44,778 bases of DNA, taken from positions 1 to 44,778 of the forward strand of contig JANQVJ010000075.1 in the NCBI GenBank assembly GCA_030730365.1, read 5' to 3'. The stretch's first letter is position 1. Each line of letters opens with the position of its first letter. A program made the translations under genes and the position numbers. Below are positions 33,963-40,361 of the stretch, one piece after another. The notes beneath the pieces are model-generated. The model had not been told where the DNA came from, made no database searches, and saw nothing but the letters and a program-made list of their open reading frames with translations. This stretch comes from Verrucomicrobiales bacterium (GTDB lineage Bacteria; Verrucomicrobiota; Verrucomicrobiia; Verrucomicrobiales; DEV007).

Positions 33963-36370
33963 AGTTCCCGTTTTTCCTGACCGCACTCCTACTTCCCTGC
34001 TTCGCGACAGCCGCTGAAGTCAAAGCTCCGGCCACGCCGCCCGATTTCACCGCCGATCCGACTTTGCCGGCCAGTGCGAAGCACGATTGGACGCTCGGGC
34101 CGACGGGGGCCAGGGGCTGGTATTTCACGGCGAAAGGGCATTCGCGCGACGCTCGCCAGATTCTCGTCACCGAGGTGGCGGCGGGTTCTCCCGCTGAAAG
34201 CGTGTTGAGGAAAAGCGACGTCATCCTCGGGGTGGACGGCGCTCCCTTCAACGATGACGCGCGCGTGCAGTTCGCCAAGGCGATCACCGCGGCCGAATCA
34301 GGCACCGGCGTGCTGGCGCTCCTGCGCTGGCGCGATGGAAAATCGGAGCCGGTCGAGATCAAGCTGGCCGTGCTCGGAAGCTACGGCGCGACCGCCCCCT
34401 ACGACTGCCCAAAGTCGCAACGCATTCTCGAACTCGGCTGCGCCGCGCTCGCGGAGCGGATGGCTTCGCCGGATTACACCAAGGGCCTCAACGCGATCCC
34501 TCGTTCCCTCAACGCCCTCGCCCTGCTCTCGAGCGGCAACTCCGCTTATCTGCCGCTGATCAAGAAGGAGGCCGAGTGGGCCGCGGACTTCACCACGGAC
34601 GGCTTTCTGTCGTGGTTCTATGGATACCTCATGATCTTCCTCGGTGAATACGTCGCAGCCACCGGAGACACTTCCGTGATGCCGGGCTTGCAGCGTCTCG
34701 CCCTCGAGACCGCCCGCGGCCAGAGCGGCGTCGGCACCTGGGGGCATCGCTTCGCCGTGCCGGGCGGTAACCTCTCCGGCTATGGCGCGATGAACCAGCC
34801 CGGACTCAGCCTCACCATCGGCATGGTCCTCGCCCGCGAAGCCGGAGTGAACGATCCCGACCTCGACCGCGCCATCGCGAAGTCAGCCGGATTCCTGCGC
34901 TGGTGGGTCAACAAGGGAGCGGTTCCCTACGGCGATCACCTCCCCTACCCCGCCCACGAAGACAACGGCAAATGCTCCGCCGCAGCCGTGCTCTTTGATC
35001 TGCTCGGGGACCGCGAGGCCGCGGACTTCTTTGCGAAGATGGCCACCGCCGCCTACAGCGAACGCGAGCGGGGCCACACCGGCAATTATTTCAATTACCT
35101 CTGGGCCCTGCACGGCGTCGCCCGCAGCGGACCGCATGCACTCGGAGCTTATCTCGAAGAGCAGTCGTGGTATTACGACCTCGCCCGCGGCTGGGATGGC
35201 GTCATGCTCTACCAACCCTCGCCGGAGGGTGCCGAAGAGCATCGCAAATACACGAACTGGGATTGCAGCGGTCAACACCTCATCGCCTACGCTCTGCCGC
35301 TGAAGACACTCCGACTCACTGGGAAAAAACCCTTCACCACCACCTCGCTCACGCCGGATCAAGTCGCCGAAGTCATCGCCGCAGGACGCGACTTCGCCTT
35401 CAGCGGAGACGAAGACCGCTACGAACAGCGAAGCACGGAGGAACTCCTCGCCGGTCTCGGGAGTTGGTCGCCCTTTGTCCGCAAACGATCCGCCGCCGCC
35501 CTCGGCAAGCGGGATGGCGACTTCACTCCTGAGTTGGTCAAACGTCTCGCCGGGTCCGATCTCTACACCCGCTACGGTCTCATCGAAGCGCTCGGCGCCC
35601 TCGGTCCGCGTGCCGATGCCGCCGCGCCGCAGCTCCGCGCCGCCTTAAAAAACAGTGATCCCTGGGTGCAATGGCTCGCCGCGGAAGCCATCACCCATCT
35701 CGGCGCGGCGGAGCGCAAAGCCAGCGTCAGCGATCTCCTCGCCGTCACCGTGAGCACGAATCCCGCCGATCCACGTCGCCATGCCGCGCTCGGTGCCAGT
35801 CTCGCCCTTTTTCGCGCCTATCCCGGAGTCCGCGCTCCGAAGAGCATCCTCGAAGACTCGCTCGACGGGGTTGATCGTGCTCAGCTTTATCCCGCCCTTG
35901 AGACGCTCCTCACCCATCAGGACAGCATCGCCCGCGGCACCGCGGCGAGGAGCTACCGGAACCTCGACGACCGCGACGTCGTTCAACTCCTGCCGCACAT
36001 CGTCCGGGCGATCGAGGAGATGGCCCCGAGCAACGAGATGTTCGCCGACGGCCCCCGCCTCGCCGGCCTCGATTTGCTCTCCCGGCTCGGCATCCGCGAA
36101 GGCATGGATCTGTGCGTCGCCACAATCGAACCGGACCGCTGGGGCGAGCGGAACCGCAGTTCGCAATGCCTCGCCTACCTCGTCCGATATGGCGCGCATG
36201 CCAAGGCCATGCTGCCGAAGCTGAACGAAATACGCGAATACCTCGCCACCGTGAAAAAGGTGCCTGCGGATAACCTGAGATCCTTCGACGAACACCTCGC
36301 CACGATCGCCGCCAGCTCGGAAATGCCAACTCTGGTGGGGATGCGGGATTTCAAAGGAGCGGAAAACTAG
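33959..36370 (+). CDS. Secreted DUF6288 protein with PDZ-like, alpha/alpha-toroid and HEAT parts
   Basis: An 803-residue secreted protein with a signal peptide (residues 1-19). A PDZ-like domain follows (about 55-130: ILVTEVAAGSPAESVLRKSDVILGVDG). The middle is mostly helical with aromatic and glycine patterns typical of (alpha/alpha)6 toroids (SWFYGYLMIFLGEYVAATGD, GYGAMNQPGLSLTIGMV, YFNYLWALHGVARSG). The C-terminal part reads like HEAT repeats (KRSAAALGKRDGDFTPELVKRLAGSD, GLIEALGALGPRAD...). I recall this arrangement as DUF6288. Toroid folds often bind or cleave polysaccharides, so a glycan-handling role in the operon is plausible but unproven. It is the last gene of the operon. Confidence 0.85.
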   Translation: MKFPFFLTALLLPCFATAAEVKAPATPPDFTADPTLPASAKHDWTLGPTGARGWYFTAKGHSRDARQILVTEVAAGSPAESVLRKSDVILGVDGAPFNDDARVQFAKAITAAESGTGVLALLRWRDGKSEPVEIKLAVLGSYGATAPYDCPKSQRILELGCAALAERMASPDYTKGLNAIPRSLNALALLSSGNSAYLPLIKKEAEWAADFTTDGFLSWFYGYLMIFLGEYVAATGDTSVMPGLQRLALETARGQSGVGTWGHRFAVPGGNLSGYGAMNQPGLSLTIGMVLAREAGVNDPDLDRAIAKSAGFLRWWVNKGAVPYGDHLPYPAHEDNGKCSAAAVLFDLLGDREAADFFAKMATAAYSERERGHTGNYFNYLWALHGVARSGPHALGAYLEEQSWYYDLARGWDGVMLYQPSPEGAEEHRKYTNWDCSGQHLIAYALPLKTLRLTGKKPFTTTSLTPDQVAEVIAAGRDFAFSGDEDRYEQRSTEELLAGLGSWSPFVRKRSAAALGKRDGDFTPELVKRLAGSDLYTRYGLIEALGALGPRADAAAPQLRAALKNSDPWVQWLAAEAITHLGAAERKASVSDLLAVTVSTNPADPRRHAALGASLALFRAYPGVRAPKSILEDSLDGVDRAQLYPALETLLTHQDSIARGTAARSYRNLDDRDVVQLLPHIVRAIEEMAPSNEMFADGPRLAGLDLLSRLGIREGMDLCVATIEPDRWGERNRSSQCLAYLVRYGAHAKAMLPKLNEIREYLATVKKVPADNLRSFDEHLATIAASSEMPTLVGMRDFKGAEN

Positions 36371-36396
36371 CCCGGTCAAGCAAAGCGCACCATCAG

Positions 36397-36945
36397 TCAC
36401 TGAATCACGACCGGAAAATCCGGGACAAGAGCGGAGTGATCGGAAGGCTCTGCTCCGGCTGCCGTGTAAAAGCGCATCATCCCTTCGCGACTACAGATCC
36501 AGACTTCCCGGGCGCCTTCCTCAAAATAAAGAGCCGTTTTGTCGCGCAACTCCGCCCTGGTGTTCGAGGGCGACTCGACCTCGATGCAGATTTCGGGGGC
36601 CTCCACAAAGCAGGTCTGATCCCCGAGGCGGCTCCATTGCTCGTCGGAACACCAGGCGACGTCGATGGCTTTAACTCCCTCGCGGGTGGAGAGGGGGCAC
36701 TCGGTGATAAGCCTCCCGTTTCGCGTCAAGTTACCAAGAAGACGCGCAATGGTTCCCTGGCGGTTTCCGTGTGAAGGAGCAGGCGGCGGAGACATGATCA
36801 TCTGACCGTATCCGTCGGTTTCGATTCTAAAATCGAGCGCCGCGAGGGATTGGTCCGCGACGAGTCGATCCCAGAGCCTCGTGTTGAAGGCGTGATAATC
36901 CGTCTCGACCAGTTCGGTGTCGGGATATACGAGAACGGTGCTCAT
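36397..36945 (-). CDS. Uma2-family (DUF820) endonuclease-like protein
   Basis: A 182-residue protein of the Uma2 family, which has a PD-(D/E)xK nuclease-like fold. Visible features are SHGNRQGTIARLLGNL, an acidic IDVAWCSDEQW, and ICIEVESPSNTRAELRDKTALYFEEGAREVWI, which provides the E-x-E...K pattern. Family members are plentiful in cyanobacteria and planctomycetes; their biological role is unsettled. The frame extends upstream to 37020, but the ATG at 36945 begins the conserved part. It converges on the DUF6288 gene (26-base gap) and diverges from the sigma factor gene. Confidence 0.85.
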   Translation of the reverse strand: MSTVLVYPDTELVETDYHAFNTRLWDRLVADQSLAALDFRIETDGYGQMIMSPPPAPSHGNRQGTIARLLGNLTRNGRLITECPLSTREGVKAIDVAWCSDEQWSRLGDQTCFVEAPEICIEVESPSNTRAELRDKTALYFEEGAREVWICSREGMMRFYTAAGAEPSDHSALVPDFPVVIQ

Positions 36946-37080
36946 GGGGTGAAGATACCTGATGTCATCACGGATTGCAATGCTCGTCACTGGCAGGGAC
37001 CTGACCGTGACCAGCTTCACGAAGTATTTTTCACTTCATGTCATACATTCACGCACCCCGTGTCACTCATGGGGAAATGA

Positions 37081-37599
37081 ATGAACGATTCGCTCGTGAA
37101 CTCCCTCGCTCCGCTCCATGCCGACGCCTTCGGCTGGGCCTTGCACTGCTGCGACGGCGCCCATGCCGAGGCGGCCGACGTCCTTCAGAATGCCTACTTG
37201 AAAGTCATCGCGGGAAAAGCGGTCTGGCACGAGCGATCGAACCTGAAAACGTGGTGGTTCGGCGTGGTCAGGCTCACGGCGCGGGAAGAGCAACGGAAGC
37301 GCCGCTTCCGCGAATCCCTTCCGGGCAAAATCCTGCGTTTCTGTGTGACGGACGACGCGTCGCAGAACCAGTCGAATACTCTCGAACTCGACGAGTCCGC
37401 CCGGGAACTCCGCAACTGCCTCTCCCGTCTACCCGCCCGGCAGGCCGAGGTCCTGCACCTCGTCTTTTATCAGGATCTCTCCCTCGCCGGCGCGGCCGAA
37501 ATCATGGGCGTCTCGCTCGGCTCGGCCCGCACCCACTACGAACGCGGAAAAGCACGACTGCGGGAACTGTTGCCGGCCTCACCCTTTAAGAAATCATGA
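37081..37599 (+). CDS. ECF-type RNA polymerase sigma factor
   Basis: A 172-residue sigma-70 family factor of the ECF group. The sigma-2 region is near residues 10-65 (AADVLQNAYLKVIAGK, TWWFGVVR) and the sigma-4 region near 105-165 (LPARQAEVLHLVFYQDLSLAGAAEIMGVSLGSARTHYERGKARLRELL), the latter with a helix-turn-helix. It directs transcription of a stress or signal regulon. A GGGGA ribosome binding site lies 5 bases upstream of the ATG. The stop overlaps the next start by ATGA, indicating coupling with the short membrane protein. The third gene of the set encodes a Spy/CpxP-like periplasmic protein, so envelope stress is a likely input (inference). Confidence 0.95.
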   Translation: MNDSLVNSLAPLHADAFGWALHCCDGAHAEAADVLQNAYLKVIAGKAVWHERSNLKTWWFGVVRLTAREEQRKRRFRESLPGKILRFCVTDDASQNQSNTLELDESARELRNCLSRLPARQAEVLHLVFYQDLSLAGAAEIMGVSLGSARTHYERGKARLRELLPASPFKKS

Positions 37600-37955
37600 A
37601 CGATAACAATTTCTCCGATCAGGATCTCAGAGAGCGATTCCAATCCCTGCGCGGGTTCGAGGCGGCGTCGGCCCCGGCCTTCAGTCCCCCGCGCGTCGAT
37701 CGGTTGAGCTTACCAACGCGCCATCCGTCCGCTTATCGGGTGCCCCTCGCGGCGGCGGCCCTCTTCTGCCTCATCGCTCTTCCGGCCGTTTTTTTCCGCC
37801 CTGCGACGAGCCCCTCTCTTTCCGAAAACCTGCCTGTGCTCCTCCCGGCTAGCGCCGAAAAATCCACTCTCTTTGCCGGGCTCGACGAACCGGGACTCGG
37901 CCGCCCCTATTTCTCCGACGAGCTTCTTCCCTTTCGCCTCAATCTGAATCTGTAA
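37596..37955 (+). CDS. Short single-pass membrane protein, candidate anti-sigma factor
   Basis: A 119-residue protein. Residues 1-45 form a charged cytoplasmic N terminus, residues about 50-68 (PLAAAALFCLIALPAVFF) a single membrane span, and residues 70-119 an extracytoplasmic tail. Position and topology suggest an anti-sigma factor: it overlaps the sigma gene by four bases and precedes a periplasmic stress protein. It lacks the zinc-binding HxxxCxxC motif of classical anti-sigma domains, so the assignment rests on context. Upstream and downstream genes are on the same strand, with 12 bases to the Spy-like gene. It could instead be an unrelated accessory protein. Confidence 0.7.
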   Translation: MNDNNFSDQDLRERFQSLRGFEAASAPAFSPPRVDRLSLPTRHPSAYRVPLAAAALFCLIALPAVFFRPATSPSLSENLPVLLPASAEKSTLFAGLDEPGLGRPYFSDELLPFRLNLNL

Positions 37956-37967
37956 CACCATATACCA

Positions 37968-38795
37968 ATGAAAATAAGACAGTTAATCGCCTTTCTCACC
38001 TTAATCACCACTCCTGCCTTCGCGATCGATTTCAGCGGGATCGTCACACCTGAGACCCTTGTGCAGCATCGCGCCGCCCTCTCTCTGACTGCAGAGCAGG
38101 AAACTACCCTCACCGGGATTTACGAAGGAGCGAAAACCGAAGCCGCCCCGCTCGAAGAGGCCGTTCGAACTGAAGAGGCAAAACTCGGTGAACTCCTTCG
38201 CGGAGCTGACCTCACCGATGCAGCCGCTGCCGCGCAGTTGCAGCTCCTCCTCGAGGCGGAAAGCAAGCTCAAGCATCTCCAGTTGAAAACACTCGTCGCG
38301 CTTCGCGCCAGCCTCACCCCCGATCAACTCGCGAAAGCTATCACTTTGGCCGGACAGACCGCGGCGGAAACGGCTCCCCTGAAAGCCGAAATCGAGGCAA
38401 AAGCCGCCCGGCTCAAGGCCGCCTTTGACGCCCTCGGCATACCTGCTTCGCCAAGTCTGAAGAGTCGCGGCGACGAAGTGATGGCCTTGATCAATACGGG
38501 GGATCTCGCGGCGGCAAATGAATCGCTTGATCGCCTGATCGTCGATACCGGGCTGGAGGAGAGCGGTGAAGGTGCCGTGATCGACTTCAGCGGACAGGAG
38601 CCCGGAGATACCGATCTCGAGATCCTGAAACAGCGTTACGAGGCCGTCGAAGTGGCCGCCAGTGAAGTCATTTCCCTGCCCCTGCTTCGTCAGCTCATCC
38701 AGGGCCGCGACGCGCTCGAACTCGCCAAGGAGAATGAAGACGCCGAACAAGTCGGACGAATCCTGACCTGGGCTGAGAGCGTTCTCGGCTTGTGA
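37968..38795 (+). CDS. Spy/CpxP-like periplasmic protein
   Basis: A 275-residue helical protein with a signal peptide (residues 1-19). Two LTxxQ motifs, LTAEQ (40-44) and LTPDQ (116-120), frame a charged helical domain as in Spy/CpxP/ZraP chaperones. The C-terminal half (about 130-275) adds a second helical region that the classical proteins lack. Spy-like proteins bind unfolded or metal-stressed envelope proteins in the periplasm. Its position behind a sigma factor and a putative anti-sigma gene suggests it is a sensor or effector of that module. A hairpin and T-rich stretch follow the stop. Confidence 0.8.
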   Translation: MKIRQLIAFLTLITTPAFAIDFSGIVTPETLVQHRAALSLTAEQETTLTGIYEGAKTEAAPLEEAVRTEEAKLGELLRGADLTDAAAAAQLQLLLEAESKLKHLQLKTLVALRASLTPDQLAKAITLAGQTAAETAPLKAEIEAKAARLKAAFDALGIPASPSLKSRGDEVMALINTGDLAAANESLDRLIVDTGLEESGEGAVIDFSGQEPGDTDLEILKQRYEAVEVAASEVISLPLLRQLIQGRDALELAKENEDAEQVGRILTWAESVLGL

Positions 38796-38804
38796 GGTGG
38801 CTTA

Positions 38805-38838
38805 CCGGGGAATGACGGACATTCCCGGCCGTTTCTTT
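38805..38838 (+). terminator. Probable terminator after the Spy-like gene
   Basis: GGGAATG (38808-38814) and CATTCCC (38820-38826) form a perfect 7-bp stem, extended by flanking CCG/CGG with a one-base bulge. A T-rich stretch (GTTTCTTTTG) follows after four bases. It begins 10 bases after the stop of the Spy-like gene, so it probably ends the sigma factor operon. The T-tract is interrupted, so efficiency is uncertain. Confidence 0.6.
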
Positions 38839-38866
38839 TGACTCGCGGGAATCACCGATTCGATAA

Positions 38867-38886
38867 GGGGGACAGGAATGTCCCCC
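38867..38886. repeat. REP-like perfect hairpin
   Basis: GGGGGACA (38867-38874) and TGTCCCCC (38879-38886) form a perfect 8-bp stem with a GGAA loop. It shares the GGACATTCC core, inverted, with the preceding hairpin at 38805-38826. No T-tract follows on the plus strand, and it lies downstream of the convergent DUF1501 gene. A dispersed repeat is likely. Confidence 0.6.
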
Positions 38887-38935
38887 CTCCTTGATCTTCC
38901 TGCGGAGGAGGTTCGTGCAAAGAAGGGGACATCCC

Positions 38936-40342
38936 TCACCCCAGCAACTCACGCACAACACCTTTACCTTCAAAACCAGTGAGACGCTGCTCGAGGCCAT
39001 TGTGATACCAACTCAGCCTTTCATGATCGATCCCGAGGAGCTGCAGGGCGGTCGCGTGCAGTTCCCAGCTATGGATCGCCTTATCCACCGCTTCAAAGCC
39101 GAGTTCATCGGTCGATCCGTAGCCGGTTCCGGCTTTGACGCCGCCGCCGGCCATCCAGGAGGTGAAGGCTCCGGCGTTATGGTCGCGGCCTCTGTTGGCC
39201 CCCTGCGCGGCGGGCTGACGCCCGAACTCGGAAGTGCAAATGACGAGCGTATCGTCGAGCATGCCTCGCGCCTTCAGATCGATGAGCAAGGCCGAGGCGC
39301 CGCTATCGAGGACTTCGCCCCAATAGCCATGGTCTCTCACGATGTCCTCGTGACTGTCCCAGTTCGGGCGGATCTTTTTCGCCGTCGTGTTCTCGGCCCC
39401 GCAATAGATCTGGACAAAACGCACCCCGCGCTCGGCCATGCGGCGGGCGAGGAGACACTGCCGCCCGAACGGACCGGTTTCGGGATGATCGATCGCGTAG
39501 AGCTTGCGGGTGAGTTCGCTCTCGCCCGCGAGATCAGTCACCTCGGGTGCACTGAGCTGAAGACGCGCCGCCATTTCGTAGGCCGAGATGCGGGCCTCGA
39601 GCTCACTGTTGCCGCTGCGCGATTCACGATGGAGATGATTGATCTTATCGAGAAATCCGAGCCCCGCCGCATCACGCTGGGGGGTGACTCCGTCGAATCC
39701 CGGCGGGGGAAAGAGGTCGGCGATGGGCTGGGCCGCGTTGTTTGCATCGAGAGTCGTGGCCTGATGGACCGCGGGGAGGAATCCGGCTCCCCAGTTGATC
39801 ATCCCGCCCGGAGGCAGCCCTCGCGGATCGGGCAGAACGACGAAGGCGGGCAGGTTTTCACTCTCGCTTCCGAGACCATAGGTCACCCATGCGCCCATGC
39901 TCGGAAAACCCGGCAGGGTATGCCCCGTGTTCATCATGAAACACCCCGGCCCGTGCAGGGCGGTCGTGCTTTTCATCGAATAGACAAAAGCCATGTCATC
40001 GACGCAACGGGCGAGCCGCGGGAAGAGCCCGCTCACCCATCGGCCCGATTCCCCGTGCTGACGGAACTCCCACTGACTCGGGAGGCAGTTGCCCGGTTTC
40101 GAGGCGAAGAACTGCAACTCGCCACCCGGATCGAAAGGCTGACCGGCGCGTTTTTCCAGTTCGGGTTTGTAGTCGAAGGTATCGACCTGGCTCCAGCCTC
40201 CCGGACAGAAAATCTGGATGACCCGCTTCGCCTTCGGCGAAAAATGCGTCGCGGCCGCGTCCGATTTCCCGGCAAGTAAAGTGGACAACGCCATGCCGCC
40301 GAATCCGGCTCCGGCAGTGTGGAGAAAATGTCGGCGATTCAT
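38936..40342 (-). CDS. Tat-exported DUF1501 protein (pair 3)
   Basis: A DUF1501 protein of about 468 residues. The twin-arginine signal is at the very N terminus (NRRHFLHTAGAGFGGMALSTLLAG). Family segments include VIQIFCPGGWSQVDTFDYKPEL, STTALHGPGCFMMNTGHTLPG, WVTYGLGSESENLPAFVVLPDP, VICTSEFGRQP and LHATALQLLGIDHERL. An upstream ATG at 40378 in the same frame would overlap the partner gene; the ATG at 40342 places the twin arginines normally. It is last in the FadR-regulator operon, 19 bases after its cytochrome partner. It probably works with that partner in the periplasm. Confidence 0.93.
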   Translation of the reverse strand: MNRRHFLHTAGAGFGGMALSTLLAGKSDAAATHFSPKAKRVIQIFCPGGWSQVDTFDYKPELEKRAGQPFDPGGELQFFASKPGNCLPSQWEFRQHGESGRWVSGLFPRLARCVDDMAFVYSMKSTTALHGPGCFMMNTGHTLPGFPSMGAWVTYGLGSESENLPAFVVLPDPRGLPPGGMINWGAGFLPAVHQATTLDANNAAQPIADLFPPPGFDGVTPQRDAAGLGFLDKINHLHRESRSGNSELEARISAYEMAARLQLSAPEVTDLAGESELTRKLYAIDHPETGPFGRQCLLARRMAERGVRFVQIYCGAENTTAKKIRPNWDSHEDIVRDHGYWGEVLDSGASALLIDLKARGMLDDTLVICTSEFGRQPAAQGANRGRDHNAGAFTSWMAGGGVKAGTGYGSTDELGFEAVDKAIHSWELHATALQLLGIDHERLSWYHNGLEQRLTGFEGKGVVRELLG

Positions 40343-40361
40343 GGGACGAGGGGTTTTAATC

